A stretch of 64,000 nt of DNA from Ichthyophis bannanicus (GCA_033557465.1 CM066043.1:82986662-83050661); one strand, 5' to 3'. Shown: positions 11,936 through 23,390, counted from the stretch's first letter. Numbers and translations: made by a program. The notes: generated by a model not told the origin, from the letters alone.

Positions 11936-12640
11936 AGGGTTATTTAATAAAAGTTCCAGAAATATTAATGAAACTACCTACATTTATTTTTGAAATATAG
12001 TAAATTTAAAAAACCCTGTTATTTGTTAGAGTTATATGAAACATGCAGTTAATCTCCATAACCTTGTACTGCTTTAAGACGTTTTGGAGATTAACTGCAA
12101 CTCTCCATAGGTAAACCTATGTTTTTTGATTAGTAAAATTTATTCTCCTATGTGTAGTTTGAGGATTAATCACATTTTTCATATGCTAATAGCGGCTATT
12201 GGATTGGTTGAGGCTTAGAGCACTGATTGTTTCTCTGAAAACAGTTATGGCTCCTGCTGTTTCCCAGCTAGACTCCTCCATGATTGAAAACGCTACTCTT
12301 TAAGATCACGGTTAAGTTGATCTTCTCTTGAGTAATGCTTAACTTCTGTTTATAATGCTGGTTATCCCTTAATAGCTTCATCTGAGCTCACAAATATACA
12401 TCTCCCTCTGCTTCCATGTTCAAGTGCATGAAACATCGATTCCCTGGATTGCTTGGGGATCAGGAGGTGATTACTTACATACTCCCAGTGTGGGGGTATT
12501 GGAGAGCATGGCTGATGGCAGCCTCATATGTGAGCCAGATGAGAAAAAGTGAAACCCTGCAGACCAAAACAAGAAATCTTTTTAGCATGCATACTTTTTA
12601 CCTGCATTTTAAAGTGGTGGAGAAAAGGATACTTACCAGA
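11936..12640. other. No recognised feature
   Basis: AT-rich sequence. A short inverted match (CAGTTAATCTCCA at about 12,048 against TGGAGATTAACTG at about 12,086) is visible. The 107-codon frame at 12,416-12,739 runs into a CR1 3' fragment and is not a gene. Confidence 0.4.
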
Positions 12641-13220
12641 CCTGACAAAAAAGGAGAGAGCAGAATAAGAAAAGGTACAGGAAAGAGCAACAAATATCAT
12701 AAAAAGGTAAGGAATGGCTCCCTCGTGAAGATAGGCTAAACGGATTAGGGCTTTTCAATTTAGAGAACAGACTGTTGAGAGGATATGATAGAGGTTTATG
12801 AAACCATGAGTTGGGTGAATCGGGTAAACAGGGGAATGTTATTCACTCTCTTATATGGTATCAGGACTAGGCGACAATCCACGAAATTAATAGGTATCAA
12901 ATTTAAAACAAACTGAAGAAAGCATTTGTTTATTCAACATACAACAATAGGAATATTTGCTGTCAGAGGGTAGTGTTAAGACATTGAGAATGCCTGGGTT
13001 AAAAGGATATTTGGACAAGCTCCTAGAAGGAAAGTCCATAAGACGCCATTACCTATGCAGAGTTTGGAAAACCACCTCCTATCCTCAGGAGTGAGCAACA
13101 AGGAACGGATCTGCTTTTTGGTATTTCCTAGTGACTTGGGTTTGTCACTGTAGGTGACAGTATGCTGGGCTCAATGGACCTTTGGTCTAACATGGCATGT
13201 CTAATGTTCTTATGGAGAAC
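12641..13220 (+). mobile_element. CR1-like LINE 3' fragment
   Basis: Plus-strand pieces correspond to the CR1 C-terminal domain (a frame like QERATNIIKR, then AKRIRAFQFREQT near 12,740) and the 3' region. It ends TCAATGGACCTTTGGTCTAA and ATGTTCTTATGG at about 13,175-13,216, a CR1-type terminus. Non-functional. Confidence 0.65.
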
Positions 13221-13539
13221 TAGAGAGGGGTACTCATGAGTATTCCAACATTGCTCCTTTCAAATGACTCTAAGAATACTGGCTCTCAGGGGATGGGGTG
13301 CTACCATCCTGGCTCTGTCAGATAATGAGCATGAACAGATGATGACTGCATGTTCAAACTACAGTCAGTGCCATCGTCACCAAAACTGAAAGGGACTATA
13401 TGATCCAATAGCTCAGCTTTGTTTTTAGGAAAAAATATACAGCTGCCTCGTAAGAAGTGTCAAGAAAAATGAGTGACAACAATCACTCATATGACTTCAG
13501 GCGTGTCTATCTTTGTATTACTAACATAGTTTTCCATAT
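13221..13539. other. No recognised feature
   Basis: Spacer between a CR1 3' end and the left end of a DIRS element; only short frames. Confidence 0.4.
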
Positions 13540-13752
13540 CATCCTGCTAAACTAGTCCAGACAAGTGGGGTGTGTTTCCCAACCAGCAGAATGGTGGAGA
13601 CAAAGAACTAATGAAAACCCAGGATTCAATGACACCACTCCCATGCTCTATTCACCTCAGCCACCAGAGGTATCATCAGTATTCTTTTGTCTCCAGCATA
13701 TGGTGGACAGATTTTCTCCACTCTGAAGAAATTCTGAACAACAGAGGAAAAA

Positions 13753-14064
13753 CGTAGTTACTCACCTGTAATGGGTGTTCTCCAGGGACAGCAGGAATCA
13801 GTCCTCACATATGGGTGACGTCAACACCAACGGAGCCCGCACGGAGCATTTCCCCAGCTTTCAAAGAAAGCCTTTGGAAATCCTACCATGCATGTGTGGT
13901 CCCCTTCCTGCCCAAGGGTGTCATCTTACTCAGTCAGTTGCCATAGCTACAGCCCCTTCAAGAAGATGGTAAAAATCTACAGCAACTCCAAGGGCAGGAG
14001 GGAGGGTTGTGAGGACTGATTCCTGCTGTCCCTGGAGAACACCTGTTACAGGTGAGTAACTACG
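13753..14064 (-). repeat. Terminal hairpin of a second DIRS family
   Basis: Two 57-bp arms, 13,753-13,809 and 14,008-14,064, are near-perfect inverted copies (GTAGTTACTCACCTGTAA against TTACAGGTGAGTAACTAC), enclosing about 200 bp. DIRS copies 1 and 2 end in a similar hairpin, so this is probably the matching terminal/internal complementary structure of a related family. The repeat GTCCTCACATATGGG recurs at 13,803 and 14,092. Confidence 0.7.
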
Positions 14065-15300
14065 CTTTCTCCATGAACAAGCAGGAAGTTAGTCCTCACA
14101 TATGGGACTCTCTCGCTACAGGCTACTGAGGACCTGTAGAAAAAGGTAGGACATCGCCGTGAGCAATTGCCAGTGAAAGCCGAAGGCAGCTCAAGGACCC
14201 CTAGTCCATGGATGGCCACGCTCCCAGTAGCCGGAACAAGAAGGGTCAGAGGGCAGGAGTTGCTTAAACCCTGAACAGATTACGGAGTACAGCCTGGCCG
14301 AAGACAGCGTCCCAATGGGACTCCCTCTCTAGGCAGTAATGCACCATGAAGGTGTGAGTGGAAGACCAGGTGGCGGCCTGGCAGATGTCCGGTGGAACGG
14401 ACAAATGAGTCTTCGGACTCTTGAGCTTCCACATGGCCGATTCGATCACCATTGAGGTGTGGGGAAGCGGGGCCTTCCAGAACCCCGGATCTCACTGGAC
14501 CTTGTACATAGCGTCCAAGCACTTGCTCACAATTGGGACAGAGGCTGGGGTCTTCCACATGCGGAGTAGGAGACAATTCATAATGGGAGGAACCAGCACC
14601 GAGAAAGCCTCCCTTAGAGGAGCTTCATATTGCAAGATATCAAGTTTCTCAGCGTGGGGCTCCTTCTCCAACTCAGTAGCAGGTGCTAGGACCTGTGCCA
14701 TGTTCCGAATGAACTCCAGGAAGGAGGTGTCCTTGGGAGGTGACCGCTGCCTCTGAGTAGTCAAGGAGGGGTCGAAGGGGAGGTCTCGGTGGAACAGAGT
14801 CTCTGGGGAGGTCTCTCCATTGGACTCCCAGTCCAAGTAGTCTGTGGAGGACTCGAGGTCGGGCAACTCCAAATGGGTCTGTGGGTTGCTCCCTGTCCTC
14901 TAGGGCAGTGGTTCCCAACCCAGTCCTCGGGTACTCCCAGACCAGTCAGGTTTTCAGGATATCCACAATGAATATGCATGAGATAGATCTGCATACAATG
15001 GAAGCACTGCCTGCAGATCTATCTTATGCATACTCATTGTGGATACCCTGAAAACCTGACTGGCCTGGGGGTACCCGGGGACTGGGTTGGGAACCACTCT
15101 GTAGGGAACTGACAGCGGCTATGTCCCCTGGTGTAGAAGGGTTGGTTCCATGAGGAGAGCTTCCAGAGTCCAGATTGTTCTCCCCAAAAATTCTGTTCCT
15201 TTTTCACAAAAGGCTTGGTCGTTCTGGCATGGAAATTCGGACCCTGCGGCCTATGGGTTTCTCCCAAGCGCAGTCATGAGGGGCTAAGCATCCCCAACAA
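14065..15300 (-). pseudogene. Internally deleted DIRS fragment: recombinase end joined to Gag-like region
   Basis: On the minus strand, 14,264-14,452 reads PPDICQAATWSSTHTFMVHY then AVFGQAVLRNLF, the C-terminal end of DIRS tyrosine recombinases; the same block is at 50,160-50,280 in DIRS copy 2. Upstream (14,492-14,872) an acidic/serine-rich frame contains DTSFLEFIRNMAQVL and LRMWKTPASVPIVSKCLDA, similar to DIRS Gag-like ORF1 products. The whole RT/RNase H region is missing between them, so this looks like a non-autonomous deletion derivative. A hAT MITE interrupts it at 14,906-15,098, and it lies nested in DIRS copy 1. Confidence 0.6.
14906..15098. mobile_element. Palindromic hAT MITE (copy 1)
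   Basis: The inverted ends are CAGTGGTTCCCAACCCAGTC and GACTGGGTTGGGAACCACT, and almost the whole 193 bp folds on itself. It is flanked by CTCTAGGG (14,898-14,905) and CTGTAGGG (15,099-15,106), an 8-bp duplication with one mismatch, as expected for hAT transposition. Diverged copies occur at 25,155, 27,042 and 28,175. Confidence 0.9.
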
Positions 15301-15539
15301 AGGGTGCCCCCTGGAGATGGCAATTAGCTGGGATCAGTCTGAGATTTGGACTTTGACTTGAATTCAGATGTCTCAGTGCCAGGCTCTGATGTAGCCAAAG
15401 AGATACTCTCGCTTTTGGAGGATTGTGAAGAGACTGGTGTGATCCACCTGTTCTGGAAGGAAAAACTGGTGGCGTTGATTGCCAGGGTACCTTGAGTTTG
15501 GCAGATGCTCCAGGTACAGAGAAGGAGCTGGAGGTGCAT

Positions 15540-16320
15540 CCACTCCTGCAAGAGGTGCGAAAATCCACTACTGTCTTCCCATAGCCAGAGGTGATCAAGG
15601 ACATGATCCGGTCAGAGTAGGATTCCCCCAACTCCCTTCCTAAAGGGCTACGGTTGTATAAGAAGACGCATGCTCTCCCAGAGGAGTGTGTTGTGTGTTT
15701 GATATTCCCACAGTGGATGTGCAGGCCATGGCGGTTACCAGACACACCACCATTCCTGTGGAAGACGGATCAGCCTTAAAGGATACTCTGGACAGCAAGG
15801 TGGATTTGTGGTTGAAGAACCAGCTTGCCACTGTGGCTGCTATTTTTCAGTTGGTGGTAATATGCAGGCCTGATATCTCAAGCCCTGCTCCAGTGGATTC
15901 AGTCTCTTCCACTGGATGATACCAACCCCCTTTTGGAGTCAGCTATGGCATTTCTTCTGATGCCATGTATGACCTGGTACATCTAGCAGCCAGGGATAGT
16001 GCCCTATAGATGGTGACATGGGCATTGGATTTGGCTCAAACACTGAGCAGTGTACACATTGTCCAAAACCCAGTTGACCCGACTGGCATTTAAAGGGAAG
16101 CTTCGTTGGGACCCGATTTGGAGAAGTTGGTGAAGGACCTGGGCGAGACAAAATCTTACCGCCTTCTGGAGGACAGGTCCGAGGAGCCCTGTGAAGTGGG
16201 CAGGAGGCCCTTTTCTGTCAGTCTCTGCCCTCTTCTCATAGGCACGCTGGTCGGACTCCAAAAAGTCTCAGGACTCCTGTCGCTACCAGCTTGGAAAGCA
16301 TTCTGACTCATTCTCAGTCC
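15540..16320 (+). pseudogene. DIRS copy 1 Gag-like region
   Basis: It is collinear with 46,740-47,480 in DIRS copy 2 (shared GGCTA-GG-TGTATAAGAAGA and GAGGAGTGTGTTGTGTG blocks). Translated pieces include ...KTQLTRLAFKGKLRWDP... and GETKSYRLLEDRS, with stops between. DIRS ORF1 products are Gag-like proteins, poorly characterised. Broken and non-functional. Confidence 0.6.
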
Positions 16321-17069
16321 TTTGTTGAGCATGTGGGCCCAGTGCTTCAGTCCCCTCCAGAGGAGGACCCTCCCTGGCTGCGCAATGAAGGTTTGGGGGC
16401 CCTTTCCCTGGTTGGGGGCAGGCTTTGCCTTTTCTTTCAGGAATGGGCCGAGGTCAGCATGGATTGCTGGGTTCTAGACACCATTGAGTACGGCTATATA
16501 CTGGAATGCAAAGAGCCAATCCCAGATGCTTCGTCATCTCCCCTTGTGGTTCTGCGAACAAAAGGGCCGTTGTGCAAATCATCTTGGGCAGGTTGTTACT
16601 CCTGAAGGCAGTGGTGCCCATTTCCCTGGATGATCGGGGCAAGGGTAGATATTCCATCAATTTTGTGGTTACGAAAAAGGACAGATCATTCCGGCCCATT
16701 CTGGACCTCAAGGGTGTCAACGAGCAATTGTGCATCCTGCGCTTCCGGATGGAAGTTGCGATCCGTGACTCCAGTGGTATCTCTGGATTTGGCAGAGGCA
16801 TACTTTTGGAGTGGAGGAGTGGCCTAGTGGTTGGGGCAAGGTACTTCAGGCCGGAAGGTCGGGGGTTCAAATCCCACTAGAGGACAGCAACCTTGGGCTG
16901 GAAGGACTGGTGTTTCTAGTCCCACAGGTGCTCCTTGTGGTCTTGGGCAAGCCACTTAACCCTCCATAGCCCATGTTCCCTGCAAAATAGTTATCTCCAA
17001 GTTATAATGCCCTGTTCAATGTAATTTCAGTTTGTTCAATGTAAACCGCACTGATGCAGATTAGCGCGG

Positions 17070-18638
17070 TGTCAGACGGCTGCCTGGGTGAGAATCTTCA
17101 CAGTCTTGGCAAGTGCATATATCTATATGATTTGCAAGGGATTGTGGGCAATGCAGTTCATTCACACCAGACACAGCTGCTGACAATAATTTAGTTGTGC
17201 TCAAGTGTCAAAGCCAATAAGATATTTATTTATGGGGTTATTTCTCCCAACACAGATATGCTTGGTAGCACATAAATCAGGTTACTTGCTTTCAGTGTTA
17301 AACTTGAAAAAACAAAATCAGGAAAACAACCTTTTAACTTATCATGCCATTAAAGCAAAGAAATAAGACCTGGTTGGTACAAACTGGTCTTTTCTGTAGG
17401 CATTAGCTAATGTTTTCTTAGCTTATATCAAACAACAAACGAAAAGCCACAAAGAAAGAAAAAAAACTGTTCTTTTCAGGTTAACTTCTGATAACTTCCC
17501 ACATAGATTCAGAAGTGATTCTCTCCTAGCTCACAAGCAATTAGGTAAGGCTCAATTGCTAGCAGTTATCCAGCTGAAACCCCTTAGCTGGCTTGCTTTC
17601 TACTGTGTGGGTCAAATCCTGCTTCAGGAGCTTTTCTGAGTAGATTAAAGAACAAGTTTGTATTTCTTTGTGATGGTTGCTGTACTTTGTAACAGAAAGT
17701 TACCAAAGGAGTTTAGACAGAGAGCAGTCCATATAAACACATTCTTCATCTGCAATCATTCCCCCTTCTTCAACAAGCATGGGTTCAATATCATGGATTG
17801 GCATAGATGAATCTCTCAATGGAGCACTTTCAGGAGAATACTTGTTTCCCTGCTGTCTTTCAAGGTTATAGCTAGGGCATAGATCAGTGTTCATGGCTGA
17901 GCTTCCATTGCTGTTAGAGTTCCTCTCTATATAGCCTGGCCAGTATGTAGTCCAGTTCTTATGTCCAGCCTTCCAATCCAGATCCCTGGACACTGGATCT
18001 CTCTTCACATACCTTCTGGCACGGGTCTTAGGGTCCCTTCCACGTGCAGCCGTCTCCCTCACAGGTAGCGTCTGGAGATTCCTAGCTCTGCAGCACCATT
18101 CCTCTGGCTTTCCCCAGTCCAATGGTGTATGCTGGCCCTTGAAATGCCTCCCAGTATACGTACTGCTCTGGACTCTTCTAGACCTCTCAAAGGCTTTTCT
18201 CTTCCTTCTTCCAAAGGGTTTCTTTCCCTCTCTGTCCGTCCGGTTTGGCTTCTGCTTCTGATGATCCTTCAGATGAAACTGATGATCAAGCTCAAGCTGA
18301 TTCTCAGGATAATGAGGATGATTCTCTGTAGAATAAACTCTACTTTTAATCTGCCTAGATGAGTGCTCCTCCCTAACACAGCGCAGCTGTGCTGAATCAG
18401 GCCCTGCCCTTTGAGATGAGTGCTTAGGGATTACCTCATAGCCCTCCTGATTAAACACATGTTTCCCCACTTCAGCTCCTCTAATGGCTGTTGGAAACCT
18501 GGTGCATTCTGGGACTGGTAGTCTTTTATGGGAAAATTCTGTTTTCTTATTTCTACCTGAACTGACAGGCTGCTTGTTCAGAGTCACTTCACCTTCTCTA
18601 TAGCTCCTTCCTGAGCTATGATAAGCTTCCTTATCACA
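17070..18638 (-). mobile_element. Solo LTR (1,569 bp), minus orientation
   Basis: The insert begins TGTCAGAC and ends TTATCACA (TG...CA) and is flanked by the 4-bp duplication GCGG (17,066-17,069 and 18,639-18,642). The uninterrupted SINE at 51,853 has GCGCGGTATATAAG at this point, confirming the empty site. Minus orientation is inferred from a TATA-like TGATATAAG at 17,422-17,430, an AATAAA signal at 17,225-17,230 and a long open frame in what would be U3. No internal retroviral or Gypsy genes remain, so this is a recombined solo LTR. A 4-bp duplication fits several retrovirus groups and some Gypsy elements; the family is unresolved. Confidence 0.85.
17700..18638 (-). CDS. Open reading frame in the U3 part of the LTR (unknown product)
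   Basis: The frame is open from the first codon of the LTR at 18,638 down to a stop at 17,700: 313 codons including the stop. There is no ATG in the first two thirds, so translation would have to begin upstream of the LTR, or in a spliced leader, in a full provirus. The product is hydrophilic, with a basic cluster (REGKKPFGRRKRKAFERSRR) near its middle, an Asn/Ser stretch after it and an acidic end. I do not recognise it. Some retroviruses carry accessory genes that run into the 3' LTR, which is the analogy but not evidence of homology. It could also be the C-terminal end of a longer ORF or a chance frame. No expression is implied for a solo LTR. Confidence 0.4.
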   Translation of the reverse strand, partial: CDKEAYHSSGRSYREGEVTLNKQPVSSGRNKKTEFSHKRLPVPECTRFPTAIRGAEVGKHVFNQEGYEVIPKHSSQRAGPDSAQLRCVREEHSSRQIKSRVYSTENHPHYPENQLELDHQFHLKDHQKQKPNRTDREGKKPFGRRKRKAFERSRRVQSSTYTGRHFKGQHTPLDWGKPEEWCCRARNLQTLPVRETAARGRDPKTRARRYVKRDPVSRDLDWKAGHKNWTTYWPGYIERNSNSNGSSAMNTDLCPSYNLERQQGNKYSPESAPLRDSSMPIHDIEPMLVEEGGMIADEECVYMDCSLSKLLW

Positions 18639-19199
18639 GCGGTATATAAGAGAATGTAAATAAAATAAAAATAAATACTTTCATATTCCGATGATCCAGG
18701 AGGATCAGCAAGTTACCATGTTTGGCTCTCACTTTCAGTTCACTGTCCTCTCATTCAGACTCTCCACTGCCCTAAGGATGTTCTCCGAGGTCATGATGGT
18801 GGTGGTAGTGGCTGCGGCACTACGGCGCTCACAGATTTGTGTGTACTCATATCTGGATGACTGGCTCATCCGAGCCCATTCTCTTTCAGAAGCATCTCGG
18901 GTAACAACTCGAGTGGTGGCCTTTTTGGAAAGCCTCAATTGTGTGATCAATCAGAAGAGAGCCAGATTGCTCCCAGAAACTCCAGGGACTGGGAATGAAA
19001 GTTTGATACTCGAGTGGGCAAAGTCTTCCTGCCAGAGGAGACAATTACAAGATTGTTGGATTGTCTGGTGCTGTTCTGTTCGCAGAAGGCTTCCAGAGTA
19101 CAGCATTATCTTCAGCTCCTCGGAGTGATGGTGGTGACAATCGAGATGGTGCTGTGAGCACTTGCTCATATGTAGCCGCTCCAATGGTCCTTAACTCCA

Positions 19200-19720
19200 T
19201 AATCCACAAGTTCTCAGGAGTTCAAACTTGAGCTCCCACTCCCAATGATAGCGAAGGCCAGCTTGGGGTGGTGGCAACAGTCCAGTCATCTGAGGAAGGG
19301 TATGCCATTGGATGATTGCTCATGGATCCTTCTGATGCGGATGCCAGTCTCTCGAGCTGGGAGTCCATTGCCAAGACCAAATGGCCCAGGGCCACTGGAA
19401 CTGCAGGGAGGTGGTGTGGTCCATCAACCACCTTGATGTGAGAGCTATCAGGTTGGCTGTTCTATGTTTCCAGCCCAAGGTTGAGGGCCAGGTGGTATGA
19501 GTGTTTTTTTGACAATTCTATGGTGGTGGCTTATATCACTAGGCAGGTCAGCACAAGGAGTGCCCAGGTAGCCTGGAGGTGGCTCTCCTGTTTGCCTGTG
19601 TGAAGAAGAACCTCCTAGTTTTGATGGCTCACACATTGCTTAGCCTGGCAATGTGGAAGCGGACTTCTCAGCCAGAACTCTCTGGATCCAGGAAAGTGGG
19701 AGTTGAGTCAGGAGGTGTTT
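19200..19720 (+). pseudogene. DIRS copy 1 RNase H-like region
   Basis: Pieces across frames give VVWSINHLDVRAIRLAV, then VFFDNSMVVAYITRQVSTR at about 19,500-19,560, matching the order of the RNase H domain that follows RT in DIRS elements (consensus LELRA...TDN-VAYIN-QGGTRS). The normal aspartate of the TDN motif lies in a mutated FDN context. Frameshifts make it inactive. Confidence 0.55.
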
Positions 19721-19879
19721 CAGTTGATTCTGTGCTGCTGGGGTCACCCTGAGATGGATCTGATGGTGACCTGCTCCAATGTCAAGTGTGCCACTTCTTC
19801 AGTTGCCGCACGGAGACAGGGTCCAAGGTAATCGATGCCCTGTCTTAACCTTGGCCAAGTCAGCACCTGCTGTATGAGT

Positions 19880-21160
19880 TTCCTCCGTGGCCCCTGATGG
19901 GGTGTGTGAATTGGCATATACAGCATCACCTGAGAAGGATTATTCTGGTGGCGATGGGCTGAGGAGAGTACAGTTCAGAGATCTGATGTGGCTCCTGCTA
20001 GTGCCACCTCTTCATTTGCCTCCAACTCTGGGCCTATTGCGTCAAGGACCGATTGTCCTGGAGGACCCAGCTTACTTCTTGCTTATGGTTTGGCTCTTGA
20101 AAGGAGATGGCTAGTGCATGAGGGTACCCTCCGGCGGTGTTTTTGCTCTGCTCAGAGCCCAGAAGAGGTCTACCATCCTGGCATATATGTGGGACCGGTG
20201 CCTCTTAGTGACGATGCAGCGCACAGCAGTTCCTTAGGCAGCCTGTTGACCTTTCTATAGGATGGTCTGGAGGATCTTTCTCTTAGCTCCCTCAAGGTTC
20301 AGGTGGCAGTTCTGGCCTGTTTCAGAGATCCAGTGGCTGGAAAGTCTGTAGCTTTACACCCAAATGTTTCACACTGTCTTCAGGGGGTTCGGTGTCTGCA
20401 TCTTCCCCCCTCTGATCTGTGGTCCCTTCCTGGGATCTGGGTCTGATGCTCATGGTCCTGATGTTGGAGCACTTTGAGCTCTTGAAGCATGGTACTCAAG
20501 GATTTGATGCTCAAGGTGGCCTTTTTGGTTGCAGTTTGTTCTCCAAGGTGGATTTCCAAGCTGCAGTCTGTCTTGCCAAAATCCTTACCTATCTTTTTCT
20601 GAGGAAGTCGTTCCATTCAACCTGTGCCTTCTTTCTCACTTAAAGTAATTTTTTCCCTCCATGTGAACCAGGTGGTTTTCCAGCTCTTGAATCTCCAAGT
20701 ACCGGAAAATTATCCTCCGAATATTCACAAGGCAAAGATCCTCATCTTTACCCCTTAGAGAAGGTGTCAGGGGAAGGATAAGGATCTTTGCCTTGTGAAT
20801 ATTCGAAGGATACTTTTCTGATACTCAGAGGTTACAAATTCTTTTTGTAAGTCAGACCATCGTTTTCTGCTGCTTGAATTGAGGGAACCATTGCGTTGCC
20901 ATATCTTCTGCAGAACTGACCAGTTCCAGAGGGTTTGCATGCCCATTCTACCCGGGCACAAGCATCCTCATGGACAGAGCGGAGCTCGGTAGCCCCTGCA
21001 GACATACGCTGTGCTGCAACATAGGTATCATTTTCCACTTCTGTCAAGCATTGCTGCTTGCATGTCGATGTTCAGATATACATGGCTTTTGGCGCTAGGA
21101 TTTTGCGAGCTGCTGTATCTTCTTCCCACCCAGTAGAGGTTTAGCTTTGGTACATCCCAC
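19880..21160 (+). pseudogene. DIRS copy 1 tyrosine recombinase region
   Basis: Collinear with 49,060-50,310 in copy 2 (shared blocks near GGCCCCTGATGGGG, TGGAGGACCC and CTGCTGTTTTCTTCCCACC-like ends). The domain order and position (last gene before the right terminal repeat) fit a DIRS tyrosine recombinase. Multiple stops and a local inverted duplication at 20,718-20,809 break it. Confidence 0.55.
20718..20809. repeat. Local inverted duplication inside the recombinase region
   Basis: GAATATTCACAAGGCAAAG near 20,718 is repeated in inverted form as CTTTGCCTTGTGAATATTC near 20,791, with matching GATCCT flanks. Copy 2 has a single version of this stretch near 49,930, so the inverted copy is a derived change in copy 1. 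Confidence 0.75.
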
Positions 21161-21198
21161 TTGTCTGGGCTGGCCTAGCAGGACGATATGGAAGGTGA

Positions 21199-22480
21199 CA
21201 TTTTATTTTATTTTATTTTTTATTTTATTTAGGAGACTTGATAAACCGCCCAAACCGGAGTATCAGAGCGGTGTACAATAAAAGCAGGCTGCCAGAAAAT
21301 TAAAGAGGGAAAAGGAACGCCATTCAAATGACAGGAAAGTGCTGTAGAAATAGATAGAAAGAAAGAAAAAGAGACAGAGCAGTATGGCTAAAGAGTTAGG
21401 GGCAACAGGAAGGACGAAGGAAGAAAGGGAAGGGATGGAGTGGCATACGGTGTAAGGGCCTGCGTAACTGTCAGGGGGGTGCTGGGAGATCAAAAGCCTG
21501 GGAAAACAGATGGGTCTTGAGAAGGGCTTTGAAATGTGGAAATGAAGGTTTGGTGCGGAGTGAGTGGGGAAGAGTTCCATAGAGCAGGACTTAAGAAAAA
21601 GAAAGCGGAATGACGGGTAAGTTCGAGATGGGCTTGAGATGGGGAGGGAAGAAAAAGGCGGTTACTGTGAGAAGAACAGAGAAGGCGAGGGATGGGTTGA
21701 TGGAAGATAAGGTCGGATAAATATTGGGGAGTACCTGTGTGAAGAACTTTGTGGGTGGTAATAAGGTATTTATAAATGAACCGAAATTTAACGGGAAGCC
21801 AGTGAAGGGAAAGAAGGCAAGGAGTGACGTGATCATGAGGGGAAGAGAAAGTGATCAAACGGGCAGCAGTATTCTGAATGAGCTGAAGGCGACGAATTTG
21901 ATAAGAAGGAAGGCCAGCAAAAATGGAATTACAGTAGTCTAAGCGGGAGATGATAAGGGAGAGGACCAGAGTAGTAAGAGAATCGGCAGAGAGGTAAGGC
22001 CGAGGGAACGGATGCGACGAAGATGAAAGAAGCAGTTTAGAACAAGGGAGGAAATGTGGGGGTGAAAGGACAAAGAGGAATCAAGGGTAACACCAAGGTA
22101 GCGGAGAGAGGGGACAAGCGGGATGGGAAGGAAGGACATGGTAGGGGCTAAGGTGGGAGGGGAGGTAGAGAAGGAGAACCAGATAACTGAGGACTTAGAG
22201 GGATTGACACAAAGAAGATTGTCAGAGAGCCAGGACGCAATAAGATCGAGGCAGTGGTTAAGAGCAGAGAGGTTCGGGGATACAGAGTTGGTATGATGGA
22301 TAAGAAGGATATCATCGGCATAAAAGTAGGAGGAAAGGCCAGACTGCTGGATGAGGAGGGCAAGTGGGGCAAGAAAAACATTAAAAAGCAGAGGGGCGAG
22401 AATGGAGCCTTGCGGGACACCACAGTGCAAAGGGAAAGGGTCCGAGGCAGTGGTGCCGGAATGGACATACTTACCAGATA
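21199..22480 (-). mobile_element. L2-like LINE, 5'-truncated (copy D)
   Basis: On the minus strand, 21,939-22,430 reads CGVPQGSILAPLLFNVFLAP, then SSYFYADDILLIHH (catalytic YADD) and LRYLGVTLDSSLSFHPHIS. The frame then shifts to HVTPCLLSLHWLPVKFRFIY and HSAFFFLSPALWNSSPL at 21,490-21,858, the L2-type C-terminal end. The 3' end (minus sense) has ACCGCTCTGATACTCCGG, then GGGCGG and an (AAATA)n tail at 21,199-21,236. DIRS copy 2 supplies the empty site (GATATTTTACTTACCAG near 50,355). The RT palm is well kept but the element is 5'-truncated. Confidence 0.85.
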
Positions 22481-22912
22481 GATAATGTCCTTCCCTTGAG
22501 TCCTGCTAGACCAGTCCAGGGCCCGCTTTTATAGCTGTGTTTTTCTGTTCTTCTGCAGTGGTAACTTTGGGTCCGCTATAATTTATATACTTAGCTCTGT
22601 AGGTTCATCCTCAACTGTCAGCCTTCTGTTTATGCTTTCCTGTACATAGTTCTCTACTGTTGATTACTCATTGTTGCCCACACTGAGGTTGTGTGACGGT
22701 TGCCATGTTCTCCCATATGCTTTGGAACAGATACTAATGAGATCTCTGATGGCTGAGGTGAATAGAGGCATGGGAGTGATGTCATTAAAACTGGGATTTT
22801 CAATTGTTCTTTGTTTCCATCAATCTGCTAATAGGGGAACACAACCCATTTGTCTGGACTGGTCTAGCAGGATTCAAGGAAAGGATATTATCTGGTAAGT
22901 AGAATGGCACCA
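22481..22912 (+). repeat. Right terminal region of DIRS copy 1
   Basis: CCTTGAGTCCTGCTAGACCA (about 22,493) and its inverted partner TGGTCTAGCAGGATTCAAGG (about 22,859) enclose about 350 bp, matching the terminal hairpin of copy 2 at 50,351-50,772. The L2 insertion separates part of the left arm. Confidence 0.75.
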
Positions 22913-23390
22913 TCTATGTACTGTTTTCCTACTCAGCAGTTTCCTTCTGCTCCTGTGTGTGATGTTTCTTGTCAGTAGGAAAGACCAGCGAATGAAGAAA
23001 GGGCAAATTCCACAGGCAGGGTCTCCACAGGATTGGCACTCTGGGTCCAGGAGTAGCTAGAATGGGATCTTCTACCTGTAACAGCCACCTTCCCTTCAGG
23101 TTGATCCCTACAATATTGGTGGGCATCAGGTCTTTGCTGTCCAAATCCAGGACTCAAGTTGAGAACCATGAATCAGAAGAACTCCAAGAAGGCTGGTAAG
23201 AAGGGCACAGGGTACAAGAGGACCAAGGCTGGATAAAAGCCGAGGCAGAACTGGAGCAGGATCTAGGAGCATCTAACAAGGCAAATCAGGATTTGAATTG
23301 AATCAGGGAGCCAAGCACAAGACAACACCAAGATGTAGGCCAAGCTCTCGCAAAGAGGTCTAGCCAGAACTGGGTTCATATACAGATCCT
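22913..23390. other. Unassigned repeat-like sequence, split by an L2 fragment
   Basis: The sequence up to 23,390 appears to continue after 24,030, so the L2 3' fragment probably inserted into it. No coding motif or terminal repeat was recognised. Confidence 0.3.

Larger units (their letters stand above)
16807..18674 (+). mobile_element. tRNA-derived SINE (copy 2), interrupted by an LTR
   Basis: The SINE head (GTGGCCTAGTGGTTGGGG; box B-like GGGTTCAAATCCCACTAG) and body run to 17,069. The tail resumes at 18,643 with TATATAAGAGAATGTAAATA and an A/T-rich end. The 7-bp duplication ATACTTT flanks it (16,800-16,806 and 18,675-18,681) and marks insertion into the DIRS RT gene. An intact relative lies at 51,853. 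Confidence 0.9.
16600..19150 (+). pseudogene. DIRS copy 1 reverse transcriptase, split by a SINE
   Basis: Before the insertion: GRYSINFVVTKKDRSFRPIL and DLKGVNEQL, then, after a frameshift, SLDLAEAYF (motif A). After the insertion the same motif resumes at 18,682 with HIPMIQEDQQ, then FRLSTALRMFSEVM and VYSYLDDWLIRAHS (18,842-18,883), the DIRS catalytic YLDD box. The two catalytic aspartates of YLDD remain but the gene is interrupted inside motif A and carries frameshifts. Its role would be cDNA synthesis for the element. Confidence 0.8.
13540..22912 (+). mobile_element. DIRS-type retroelement copy 1, multiply interrupted
   Basis: The left end (ATCCTGCTAAACTAGTCCAG) matches the left end of copy 2 at 46,396, and the right end carries its inverted counterpart (CTGGTCTAGCAGGATTCAAG, about 22,858). 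In between lie Gag-like, reverse transcriptase, RNase H-like and tyrosine recombinase remnants in DIRS order, collinear with copy 2. DIRS elements insert through a tyrosine recombinase and make no target duplication. This copy is broken by a minus-strand DIRS fragment (about 13,740-15,300), a SINE plus LTR (16,807-18,674) and an L2 LINE (21,199-22,480), as well as by stops and frameshifts. Confidence 0.85.
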